From: Benincasa hispida
Taxonomy: Eukaryota; Streptophyta; Magnoliopsida; Cucurbitales; Cucurbitaceae
Assembly: GCF_009727055.1 (NCBI RefSeq)
Contig: NC_052353.1
Span: forward strand, 49,149,451 to 49,213,450
Length of the DNA: 64,000 nt
Reading direction: 5' to 3'
Both the position numbers and the translations under genes were made by a program. Of the stretch, positions 47,985 through 58,848 are shown one piece after another. Within the stretch, counting starts at the first letter, position 1, and the number at the start of each line of letters is the position of its first letter. The notes under the pieces are model-generated. The model worked only from the letters and a program-made list of their open reading frames with translations, was not told the origin of the DNA and did no database searches.

Positions 47985-48891
47985 TTTGACCCAGTTGTAA
48001 TTACGAACGACCTGTGAAGGATCGGCTTACTGATTATGGTTTATAGGACAAAAATATATCTACAGTGAGGAGAGTGCAACTATCGAGTTATAGTGGTGTG
48101 TCTTGATAGTTAACGAATAGTAATTAATTCGATTAATTAGTTTTAACGAATTAATTACAGATCGTTGGAACTCATGATCCGTAGATCCATTAGGTCCCTC
48201 TACTAGTTCACTAAATTGGAATAACAAATTGAGTATTGATGTATGAAATTAGGGTTATGAATTTGAAATGTTCAAATTCAATTTTTAGGGTTTTCGATTG
48301 ATTGTATATGATGCAATTATAAATTTTTAATTTAATTGAAATTAAACAGAATTAGGAAACCAATTAATATTTAAATTATGATTTAAATATAAAATTGNAA
48401 ATTAATTTAAACAAAATGATTTTTTGAAATCATTTTAGGTTAATGGGGTTTTCCCTTTTTGGGAAAAACCCACTAACATGTTGATGGAATATCACCAAAT
48501 TCCAATTTGATTTTGGTGATGATCTTCAAGCTGGAGCTGCCCACCATGAAACCTTGTACATTTGCATGATCTTTACTTATATATAGAAGCTCCACGCATG
48601 AAGATCAAAGAGGATGCTGAAATTTACTTTCTGAATTGATAACTCGAAAACCCTATTCTTGTTCTTCATCAAATCAACTCGTTTAAGTGTTTCCACCACA
48701 CGTTCCAGCTTGAGCAGAGTAGAGAAGATCTCGGTGGTAGTCGATTTTTTGAAGGATATCTTCAAAAGTAATATGTGTTTTAAGCCCTATTTTGAATATC
48801 ATATGTACAATATGCTTAAAACTCAAATTAAATGTAGTATAAGTACTTATTGATTTTGTAGTCTTCCGTTGCATATATTATTCCTTCACCA
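47985..48891 (+). repeat. 3' part of a copia LTR
   Basis: Aligns with the second half of the B/G-family LTR: attacgaacgacctgtgaagg, atatctacagtgagg, gatcgttggaactcatgatc, then the R/U5-like end gaagatctcggtggtagtcg and a stretch ending ccttca near 48,891. The first half is missing. It contains the window's only undetermined base, an n at 48,398. ORFs near 48,577-48,874 are incidental. Confidence 0.7.
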
Positions 48892-49166
48892 AGGTGCTGC
48901 TAAGATCAAGGTCTCCTACGCCACAACCATACTTTCGGTTTTAGAATTGTTGTTGTAAACTTTGTAGTTAGGCTTGAAAGTTGTATAAACGTTATACTGT
49001 TTGTAATAAAATGAGTTTAGTCAAACAATTGTTGTTTATATCCTTAGCTTAAAGTTTTATGAGTGTATAAAGGTTTAGATGGATGTAGGTATCACAAAAG
49101 AGTGGTATCTGTCGTCCTCACGCCTCCCCTCAGGTTCTAAGAGACGGGCCCAGGAGGGGGTGTGAC
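48892..49166 (+). repeat. Fragment ending gggtgtgac, probably a Ty3/gypsy LTR end
   Basis: The C/G-rich end (cctcccctcaggttctaaga ... ggagggggtgtgac, 49,127-49,166) resembles the end of J at 55,195-55,234 (ctctaggctaagagggtggt ... gcggggtgtgaca). It abuts the interrupted RT of element F. No internal region is present. Confidence 0.5.
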
Positions 49167-51248
49167 AATCTATTTGCCATATTTCATAATCATAAAATGC
49201 AGCTATGGACAAAAGTATTCTAATTGACTTTATCATGGCAACAAGAGAGAAGGTTTTTTCATAGTCCACCTCCTCTCTTTGGGTAAACTCTTTTGCCACG
49301 AGTCTTACTTCGTAGGTATGTACCTTACCAGCTTGGTCTCATTTTCTCTTGTAGATCCATTTGCAACTGATGAGTTTTACCCCTTTAGGTTGATGTACAA
49401 GATCCCAGACTGAATTGAAATACATAGATTCCATTTCAAGGTTCATGGCTTTAATCCATTTGTCTTTATCCACATCATTCATTGCTTGTTTGAAAGTCAA
49501 TGGATCCTCTAAGCCATCATCTGGTATGATGACTTGACTTTTTGTTAAACCCACGTACCGGTCAGGCTGTTGAACAACCCTCCCACTACGTCGAGGCAAT
49601 CTCTTGAGAAGGACGTGAAGTATTAGTGTCATCAACAACTCTTGTTGATGGACCTATTCTGTTAGCAACTCTTATTGATACATTTTTCGTTTCTTTGGAC
49701 ATTTCTTCTATTACTAGCTTACTGCGAAATTGATGATTTTTCATGTGGTCCTCGTCCAAGAAAGTTGCATTTTTTTTATATAAATACTTTATCTTCCTGA
49801 GGATCATAAAAGTAACCACCATTCGTTTCTTTAGGGTAGTCTACGAATAGACATATTTTTGAATGACGTTCTAACTTTTTAGGATTTTGCACCAATACGT
49901 GTGCCGGGCAACTCCAAAATTTGAAGTGATGTAAACTTCCTTTATGTCTTCTCCAGAGCTCGTAAGGTGTTTCAAAAATACTTTTCGAGGGAACCATAGT
50001 CAAAATATACACCACAGTTTCAACTGCGTGTCCCCAAAAGGAATTTGGTAACTGAGCATAACTCATCATGGAATGAACCATGTCTAACAAGGTTGTGTTT
50101 CTCCTTTCTGCCACACCATTTTGTTGAGGTGTGCTAGGGGCTATGAGTTGAGACTGGATTCTATGTCCTATCAAATAGTTCTAGAATTCCAAGTCCATAT
50201 ACTCGCCACCGCGATCTGATCGAAGTGTTTTAAGCTTTTTACCTAATTGGTTTTCAACCTCAGCCTTATGTTCCTTAAACTTTTCAAATGTTTCAGACTT
50301 TTGATGCATTAGGTAAATATGCTCATACCTTGAATAGTCATCAACGAAACTGATAAAATATTCATACCCTTCTCTAGCTCTAACATTCATAGGACCACAA
50401 AGGTCTGAATGTACTAGCTCTAAGGGTTCTTTGGCTCTAAGACCTTTTCTAGAAAAAGATCTTTTAGTCATTTTATCCTCAAGACAAGACACATATGGCG
50501 TAATGAACTGTTTTCTAACTGATTTAAATGATCGTTCTTAACCAATCTCTTAATCTTATTGAGATTTATGTGACCCAGTCTCAAGTGCCAAAAATAGTCA
50601 TTTGGAGAAACTTTTCTTTTCTTATTATGAGTTTCAGTTGTTTTAAACATCTCTATGTTCAAAATGACTCTTACCTCAATCGATTTTAATAAATACAAGT
50701 TATTTTCTAATTTTGCCGAACAAATTTTAATATTCTTTGAAGTAGTGAACACTTCATTATTTTAGAAAGAAACTTTATAATTTTATTCCAGCAAACAAGA
50801 GATAGATATGATTCCTTTTCATAGAAGGGATGTGATAAACATTCTTAAGAAAAATGTATTTATCACCTATAAATAACTTCATATCTCCCACTGCTTTAGC
50901 TGAAACAACCTCCCCAGTCCCTACCTTAAAGATTGCTCCGCCTTCTGTAAATTGTCTTTAGGAACTTGTTTCCTGTGAGAAAGTATAGATATGATTAGCG
51001 GCACCTGAATCTATTATCTAGGTTTTATCATTTTTCATTAAACATGCTTCAATAACAAGTAAATCATATTTATCTTGTTGTTCAAATTTATACTCATCTA
51101 TTGAGTTCAAAACTTTAGATGAGTTGGGAGATAGAGGACAATCCTCTATTAAAACTCTTTTAGAACCATCAAGTGCTAGTAATTTGTACGTTGAATTAAT
51201 TTTACCATTGACTAATTTGGAAGCGAGTATTCTAGAAGAATTCGACAT
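49167..51248 (-). pseudogene. Gag-start, protease, integrase and partial RT of element F
   Basis: The ATG at 51,248 starts MSNSSRILASKLVNGKIN, a gag N-terminus. After DCPLSPNSSKV it jumps to the gag/protease border (KYDLLVIEACLMKNDKT), so capsid and zinc knuckle are deleted. Protease has a WIIDSGA-type site near 51,010. GAG-pre-integrase (50,752-50,468) shows WHLRLGHINLNKI. The integrase core (50,492-50,181) shows HSDLCGPMN, FVDDYSRY and SDRGGEY, with the third acidic residue in QQNGVAERRN (50,174-49,776). The linker (49,638-49,339) shows PRRSGRVVQQPDRYVGL and CKWIYK. RT breaks off after YDYEIWQ. Several stops and frameshifts separate these frames. The D, D and E integrase residues are all still visible, in separate frames. 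Confidence 0.9.
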
Positions 51249-52675
51249 GCTGAAATTTTAAACAAATTCTAATTTAGTAAAGTTTATCTAAATCCAAATC
51301 AAGTTTTGGCAAAACAAGTAAGAATGTACCCATAACCATTATTTATTTACCAGGATGCTATAGTGAATCAGAATAAGTGCTACCGAGGGATAGTCAACTA
51401 CTCCTTCACTAAAGCAAAACAATTTTGACCAAACACTATCTCCATAATAACTCTTATTCCTATTGTCATTTTGGTTACCATTTTCGGTTAGAAATTACTA
51501 ATACTTTAGTAATTCTATAAGTTTAACCCTTCATTTTCAGACCTCAGAGGTCGGCCCCAACGATGCTCCTGAAATGGAGAGTCAAGGTTGGGAATTGACC
51601 TAGAAATTCTATCCATTTATGGAGTTTTGAGTTGTTCTGAATCCTATGTTACAACCCTTTGAGGGGATACGTTAAGCGGCTAGCAAGGGCCGCCTAAAGA
51701 AAACCAGGCAGACGCAACATAGGAATCTCTCGGTCTAAACTAATGGAAGAGACTACAGGATACGTTGATACATATCTTTCACCCACTTACTATGAACTAC
51801 TTCCCCCATTTACCTTGTTCCTGACTCATACAAACACTTTACGAAAGGAGGTCACTCCCAGGGTGACACGAAGCTTCATATGAATCCCACGGTGTGAACT
51901 TGGTGGGGACATGAAAGTTGAAATCAATATATCATATATTTGATTTTTGTTTGAACGCCTTCCCCTTATTTACCTGAATCTTGATTTATGCAAATACTTT
52001 CTGAATGGAGGTCACTCCCAGGGTGACACGAAGTACCACGTAAATCTTGATTGTGAACTCTTAGGGACGTGAGAGTAAAAAATAACTTATCGTATATATT
52101 ATTAATCTCCCACTGAAGTGTTCTAATAACTTTATCATATAAGTCATTAAACTCTCACTGAAGTGTTCTACTATTAATTTAGGTCTATTTATACTTAGGT
52201 TCATTTCGGCTAATTAAACAACCTTGTCTATGTGGTTTATCCAAGTATAACACTTATAAATGGATTTTAACCTACGATATCTCGGTAATAAACCGTTTTA
52301 TTACCTCCATACACTTATAAAACCAGTTAACAATGCTCAATTATTCGGCCATAATCTCCAAGTAGGAGGTGTTCCGTAGACTGTCAACTTAAAAACCCCC
52401 AGCCTTAGATAGAATTCTATACCAGTTGAGTTTATAACCGTGATTTATAAGATAACGACCCATTTTAACTATTAAAATAACTATTAAAACAAGTGTTTAA
52501 CCTACGTGAGCATGCAATCTATCTTTGTCATGGATTTTAATGTCTAATTCAATTTTATAACAACTTATAAAAATAGACATGCTTTTTCATCCACAACATA
52601 CATAAAAGGTATTCAAATTTAATACAACAATTATATTAAATCATAGAAACCCTGAACATGCATACTATACCCTGA
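51249..52675 (-). other. Untranslated leader of element F, with an internal duplication
   Basis: Matches the leader of B (about 9,840-11,060) in reverse. The block with the conserved stem-loop occurs twice, at 51,851-51,867 and 52,011-52,027 (+ strand gtcac-tcccagg-gtgac). The surrounding 100 bp or so is repeated too (tttctgaatggaggtcactc beside tttacgaaaggaggtcactc). It is cut at 52,675 by element J. Confidence 0.7.
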
Positions 52676-52844
52676 ACATGATGGATACGTTGGATGCATT
52701 GGATGCATTGGTGAAGAAAGGAAAATGGAAGTGAGGTATTGGGATGGCACGAGGGCTGGAGGGTGGCATGCGTCGAGCAACCTCGGCCAGTGCCCAGGAC
52801 ATGTGTTGAGTAGCCCTGACCGGACGCATGTGTCGAGTGGATAC

Positions 52845-52943
52845 GCCCGTGCGTTGAGTGCATTGCCGAGCGGCCACGCCCATGCGTTGAGCTCACTGCC
52901 GAGCGGCCACGCCCATGCGTTGAGCACATTACCAAGCGGCCAC
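52845..52943 (+). repeat. 33-bp minisatellite, three copies
   Basis: Units 52,845-52,877, 52,878-52,910 and 52,911-52,943, with the pattern gcccatgcgttgagc followed by gccgagcggccac. A decayed fourth copy follows. Confidence 0.92.
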
Positions 52944-53007
52944 ACCCATGCGCCTAAGCACCCAACCAAGCATCAAGGCATCGCGCACAGCTCATGCGGC
53001 CAAGCAC

Positions 53008-53100
53008 GCCCATGCATCGAGCGGCTAGCATGCCCATGCGTCGAGCGGCTAGTACGCCCATGCGTCGAGCGGCTAGTACGCCCATGCGTTGAGCGGCTAG
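53008..53100 (+). repeat. 24-bp minisatellite, four copies
   Basis: Units start at 53,008, 53,032, 53,056 and 53,080, with consensus gcccatgcgtcgagcggcta plus gtac. It shares the gcccatgcgt(t/c)gagcgg core with the 33-bp array 65 bp upstream, so both arose from one motif by different slippage steps. Confidence 0.93.
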
Positions 53101-53565
53101 CCCATGCAGCACGCCTATGCATTGGTGGCCAGCACCATGCGCCCATGCCAAGCAAGCCGTGCGAGTGAGCCATGCGTCAAGAATGGACGGTCACCCTATG
53201 CGTTGGTGATGGTTAGCTCCTTGCGATGGCTAAGTTGAATTGTCATGATAGTGAATTGGCCTGCTATGCGTTGAGTAGAGGCTATGCGTTGCTTATGGAC
53301 TAGGCGTTGAGCAACCAAGAGTTGGACGCATACAAGGATGAAATCATGAGGATAACATCATCAAAACCATGTGTCTTCTTGGGAGGAAAGCCTTAAGCCT
53401 TAAGAATTTGAGGTGGTGGCATCAGATTGGAGGCTCATGCGTTGGCAAGGTGGGAAGAAGACACTTAGCTTGTGATGATCACAACATTGCATTGATGGGG
53501 TGAGAAGGAGACACTTGGCCATGCAGCCAAGTAGGTGGTGTCAACTCTGGAGAAGGTTTGGACGA

Positions 53566-53575
53566 CTATAAATAG
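53566..53575 (+). promoter_or_regulatory. TATA box of J
   Basis: ctataaatag, followed about 30 bp later by a pyrimidine/AC-rich start-like region (acttcatttttagttcacaa). This gives J its likely + orientation. Confidence 0.55.
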
Positions 53576-54415
53576 AGCCAAGAGACTTCATTTTTAGTTC
53601 ACAATTCAGAAATAACGTAAAAAGAGTGGGAAAGTTGAGCAAACCTTGCGTTGGAGCCAAATCCATGCGTTAGACATAGAGGATGCATTGGACAGTGAGG
53701 TTTTAGGAGGACGCATCAACTTGGGATGAGGAGTTCTCCAAATTTACTCGTGCGTTTGGAGTGATTCCAAAGCCACCTGAAAGCTCTGAAAGTCTAGTTT
53801 TCAGGGTAGGGCTTCCGGAAGAAAAGGGATTAGGTTGGAAATTGAAAAGAAGACAGAAAGGTCAGGCTCTCGGATCAGTCTGGGTCAATCTTAAAGATTC
53901 TGTGATTTCGGTCAAACCACGAGGAGTTCTAAGCTCCACTTTTAGGGTAAGCTTTCGGAGACATTTTATAATATGTTTGTAGAAGAAAGTATCTCAAAAT
54001 AAGGTTTAGAACTATGAGTAATCTAAGCTGTAAATTGAATCTGGATTCTAGGGGTGAAAAGAGAGCCCGAGGTAGAAAAGGGGGCTACTAGAGTGAAAAG
54101 CTCCTAAGCAATCAAGGTGAGTGGCTAAAACGTTTTGACTAAAACATTTACTTAAAATTTTTGATTACAACGTGTTATAGAAAACATGTTTTAAAGAAGA
54201 TTATTTTCATGCCAGCTATTTTACAAGTGATTTCCAAGCAAACCATGAGTTATGTTTTAAACGCATGCATGTGTGAGAAATTGTTGAAAAGCGATTTATA
54301 TGTGTTAAATATACTCAACATGCGTTAGTACCTTTAAAGCCATGTTTTTATATGTGTTATACTTTACATGCTTTAAAGAGAGAAAGTCATTTATGACTAG
54401 TTTTACTTAAAACAC

Positions 54416-54514
54416 GATACCGAAAGACATTTTGAGAAGGTATCCACCCAACTAGATACTGAAGGACATTTGAGAAGGTATCTATTGGTACTGAAGGACG
54501 TTTGAGAAGGTATC
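54416..54514 (+). repeat. Three imperfect direct repeats in J
   Basis: The motif tactgaaggacatttgagaa, ending in ggtatc, occurs three times with short unlike spacers: 54,417-54,443, about 54,456-54,482 and 54,488-54,514. Confidence 0.85.
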
Positions 54515-55234
54515 TGAACAGAAGTACCTAAGGTATGATGGTACTTAGTATGGCCACGTGCACGTAGGTAGTTAGAGTCAGAGATTGAGCAAAAGGGTTC
54601 TCTCTTGACTAGCAGTTGGTGTTGAGATTGTTTTATCCACAGTAAGGGTTATTATCGACTGAAAAATAGTTTTACTGTTTTATGATTAAAATAGCTTTAT
54701 ATGTTTTATGCTTGGAAAATGTTTATACTGCAGTACAAGTACTGTAGAAGCTTATATTTCAGTTAAACTCTTTATTGAGATTTTGCATGAGAATCAATTA
54801 CCTTTATTAAGTCACTCATTGGGCGCAAGCTCACCCTGTTTTCAAATGTTTTCTTTTCCCCCCCCACAGGTAGCGGTCAAATCCTCTGAAGATAGCTCTG
54901 TATCTGCTCTGCCACAAAGGATCAAAAGATTTGTAACCCGTCTATTTAGGTGGTTACTGTTAATATAGTACACATGTTACTTTTGTTTATATAGGGACTA
55001 GGGTTTGTGGGTTTTGGGACTTGTGAATCTAATGTTATAATGACTCTAAATATGTTATGTTTCTAAATTAATAAATTTTGGGCCTAAAGGCATTTCGCTG
55101 TACTTAAATTATATTTTGGTATCAGAGTTATTCCGCAAGAGTTATTAGGCAGTAAGTGTCAGCCACATGGTTGATAACTGCTGCAGTCACGCCCTTCTCT
55201 AGGCTAAGAGGGTGGTCTGGGGCGGGGTGTGACA

Positions 55235-58200
55235 GAGGACAAATGCTGTCATGAACAAAATCACTTATAATTTGACGACTCTGGTGAATGAGTTGCAGAC
55301 TTATCAATCAATGATGAAACTAAAGGAAAAACAAATATATGTTATTTCAAAACCGAAAAAGTTTTATAAGGGGTCTACTTCAGGTATGAAACCCACTGAT
55401 GATAAGAAAGCTAGTCCTTCTTCTTCTAAGGATAGAACCGTACAAATGAAGAATAATGGATAAGGGAAAAAGAAAGCCACTTCAAAGAAAAACAAAAACA
55501 AAATTCCCAAAGGAAAATGTTTTCATCGTGGAGAAGTTGGGCATTGGAAACGAAACTGCCCAAAATATATGGCTGAAAAGAAAGCAGAAAAGGCTAAATA
55601 AGGTAAATCTAATTTACTAGTTGTTGAAACATGTATAGTGGAAAATTCTCACCTTACCCGGATATTGGATTCAGGCGTCGCTAATCATGTTAATACTTTT
55701 CTATAGGAAACTAGTTCTTGGAGAAGACTTTCTGAATATGAGATGACTTTCAAGGTGGGAACAGGCGAAGTCATTTCAGTTGAAGCAATGGGAGATGTAT
55801 AGGTATTTTTTGAGATTCTTTTATCTTGCTCAAGAATGTGTTCTATGTACCAAAGATGAAAAGAAACCTGATCTCCATTTCTTGTCTATTAGAGAATATG
55901 TACAGTATATCTTTTTAATGTAATGAAGTGTTTGTTTATTCAAGAAGTTTTCATATTTGTTTTGCTAGACTTGAAAATAACTTATACATATTACAACCAA
56001 CTGAACCAAAAGCCATTTTAAATATAGAGATGTTTAAAACGACTGAGACTCATAATAAAAAGCGAAAAATTTCTCCTAACGCCTATCTTTGGCACCTCAG
56101 GCTTGGTCACATTAATCTCAACAGGATTGAGAGATTGGTTCAAAACGGTAATCTAAATCAGTTAGAAGACAGTTCTCTACCTCCATGTGAATCATGTCTT
56201 GAGGGAAAAATGACTAAAAGATCTTTTTCTGACAAAGGTCTTCGTGCCAAAGAATCTCTCAAACTTATACATTCAGACCTATGTGGTTCGATGAATATTA
56301 AAGCTCGAGGAGGATATCAATACTTCGCCAGTTTTATTGATGATTACTCTCGATATGGCTATATTTACTTAATCAATCACAAGTCTGAAACTCTTGAAAA
56401 GTTCAAAGAATATAAGGCTGAGACTAAAAATTAGTTAAGTAAAAGAATTAAAATACTTCGATCTGACTGAGGTGGTGAGTATATGGATATGTAATTCCAG
56501 AACTATCTAGTAGATCATGGAATTCAATCCCAACTCACAGCACCTGGAACACCACAACAAAATGGTGTTGCAGAAAGGAGAAATCGAACCTTGTTGGACA
56601 TGGTTCGGTCTATGATGAGTTATGCTCAGTTACCTCAATCCTTTTGGGGGTATGCAGTACAGACTGCAGTTTATATTCTGAATGTTGTTCCATCCAAAAG
56701 TGTTTCAGAAACACCATGTGAATTGTGGAAAGGATGCAAAGCAAGTTTACGTCATTTCCATATCTGTGGTTGTCCAGCACATGTGTTGGTACGGAATCCT
56801 AAGAAATTGAAAACACGTTCGAAATTATGCCTATTTGTAGGATACCCCATAGAAACAAAAGGAGGATACTCTTATGATCCCCAAAGAGATAAAGTATTTG
56901 TATTGACAAATGCAACATTCTTGGAAGAGGATCATATTCAAAATCATCTACCTCGCAGTAAACTAATATTGCAAGAACTGACTAAAGATACTGCAAAAAG
57001 ATCAACAAGAGTTGTTGATCAAGCTGGTCCATCAATAACGGTTGTCCCGTCACGCCCATCCTAAGAGTTGGGGATGCCTCGACGTAGTGGGAGGGTTATT
57101 CAACAACCTGAATGCTACATAGGTTTAACAGAAACTCAAAACATCATACAAGATGATGGTTTAGAGGATCCACTAACCTTTAACAAGGCAATGGAAGACG
57201 TCGATAGGGAACAATGGATAAAAGCCATGGATGATGAAATGGAGTCTATGTACTTCAACTCTGTCTGGGAACTTGTAGATCAACCACATGGGGTTACAAC
57301 TATAGGTTGTAAATGGATCTACAAGAGGAAACGTGACCAAACTGACAAGGTACATACCTATAAAGCCAGACTCGTGGCAAAGGATTTTACCCAAAGAGAA
57401 GGAGTTGATTATGAAGAAATTTTTTCTCCTGTTGCCATGATCAAATCAATAAGAATACTTCTTACAATTGCTACATATTATGACTATGAGATATGGAAAA
57501 TGGATGTCAAGACAGCTTTTCTGAATGGCTATCTTGATGAAAGTATTTTTATGTCTCAACCAGAAGGGTTCATAGAAAAAGAACAGGAATAAAAAGCCTG
57601 TAAGCTTAATCGATCTATTTATGGATTGAAACAAGCATCAAGAACCTGGAATATAAGATTTGACACTACGATCAAATCTTATGGCTTTGAATAGAATGTT
57701 GACGAACCGTGTGTATACAAGAAGATAGTCAACAAAACTGTAGCATTCTTAGTTCTATATGTTGATGATATCTTGTTCATTGGGAATGAGACAAGTTTTC
57801 TTGCTGACGTAAAAAGATGGTTAGCAACACAGTTCAAATGAAAGATTTGGGTGATGCTCAGTATGTTCTAGAAATACAGATCTTTCAGAACAAAAGAATA
57901 GAACATTAGCACTCTTCAGGCATCTTATATTGGCAAGATGATGTCAAGGTATAATATGCAAAATTCCAAGAAAGGTTTATTACCTTTTAGGCATGGAATT
58001 CATTTGTCAAAGGAACAATGTCCTAAGACACCTCAAGAAGTTGAGGAGATGAACATAATTCCATATGCATATGCAGTTGGGAGTTTGATGTACGCTATGT
58101 TGTATACACGCCCTGACATATGTTTTACAGTTGGAATTGTCAGCAGGTTCCAATCCAATCTAGGACACGATCATTGGACCGCTATAAAAATAATCCTCAA

Positions 58201-58720
58201 GTATCTAAGGAGAACAAGGCACTATATGCTTATGGACCTAAGGATTTTATCCTTACAGGATATACTGATTCTGATTTTCAGATTGACGTAGATTCTAGGA
58301 AATCTACCTCAGCATCAATTTTCACTCTTAACGGAGGAGCTATAGTTTGGAGAAGCATTAAACAAAGTTGTATCGCTGACTCCACAATGGAAGTGGAATA
58401 CATGGCTGCATGCGAAGCTGCTAAAGAAGCAGTATGGCTACGCAAATTCTTGGCTGATTTGGAAGTCGTTCCAGATATGCACCTGCCTATCACACTTTAT
58501 TGTGACAATCGTGGTGCTATTGCCAACTCAAAGGAACCCATGAGTCACAAACATAGAAAACACATTGAAAGAAAATACCATCTCATTCGAGAGATCGTAC
58601 ATAGAGGAGATGTGAACATCACAAAGATTGTCTCTGAAGACAACCTTGTTGATCCATTCACAAAGCCCATCTCGGCTAAAGTATTCGAGGGCCACTGGAC
58701 TAGGACTTCAAGTAGTGTAA
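55235..58720 (+). pseudogene. Gag C-terminus and pol of element G
   Basis: The gag end (from 55,251) has LTTLVNELQTYQSMMKLKEK and a zinc knuckle (55,519-55,559) whose second Cys is Arg (CFHRGEVGHWKRNC). Protease keeps LDSGV at about 55,664. Integrase (55,928-56,434, then to 57,064) shows WHLRLGHINLNRIERL, CESCLEGKMTKRS, HSDLCGSMN and FIDDYSRYGY. A stop splits the SD-GGEY motif near 56,468, and QQNGVAERRNRTLLDM follows. RT (57,068-57,840) shows CKWIYKRKRDQ, MDVKTAFLNGY, YGLKQASR and YVDD at 57,758-57,769, with stops at 57,590 and 57,691 and a frameshift near 57,840. The RT tail is at 57,938-58,291. RNase H lies in a long frame (to 58,884) with TGYTDSDFQ, YCDNRGAIANSKEP, HIERKYHLIRE and DPFTKPISAKVFEGHW. 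Inactive as it stands. Confidence 0.93.
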
Positions 58721-58848
58721 TCTTGGGCAAGTGGGAGAATGTCTATGGTATTAGAGATGCCCTAGTTTATTATATTTTTCCCATTATGTTTCTCAACATT
58801 ATATTGTATATATTTGTTATGACTGGAGTTTTAGTCCAAGTGGGAGAT

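Larger units (their letters stand above)
49167..52675 (-). mobile_element. Element F: truncated copia on the minus strand
   Basis: Read right to left: leader (52,675-51,249), a shortened gag start fused to protease, integrase, the integrase-RT linker and the first part of RT, cut at 49,167. Both ends are truncated and no LTR of its own is attached. Gag is reduced to about 45 N-terminal residues before the protease region. Its pol is close to that of G. Confidence 0.85.
52676..55234 (+). mobile_element. J: probable solo LTR, Ty3/gypsy type, with minisatellite blocks
   Basis: About 2.56 kb between truncated copia F (minus strand) and truncated copia G (plus strand). Evidence for an LTR is a TATA box ctataaatag (53,566-53,575) and an end gcggggtgtgaca (55,222-55,234) of the type seen in plant gypsy LTRs. 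No gag or pol lies between. The left part is unusually G+C rich with many copies of atgcgtt; the right part is A+T rich. The left boundary is approximate. The two flanks belong to different copia copies on opposite strands, so no target duplication can be expected or was seen. It could also be a non-autonomous element. Confidence 0.5.

Noticed and set aside
52845..53100. CRISPR-like array
   Set aside because: The repeats are contiguous tandem units without unique spacers, in a plant nuclear context.
52631..53173. Several overlapping ORFs of 65-147 codons on both strands in the G+C-rich block of J
   Set aside because: They are translations of 33-bp and 24-bp tandem units (multiples of three) in both directions, with no family features. 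Being open on both strands is expected from the repeat, not from coding.
53761..53982. 73-codon ORF after the TATA box of J
   Set aside because: It sits in the probable untranslated part of an LTR, and no domain or relative is recognisable.
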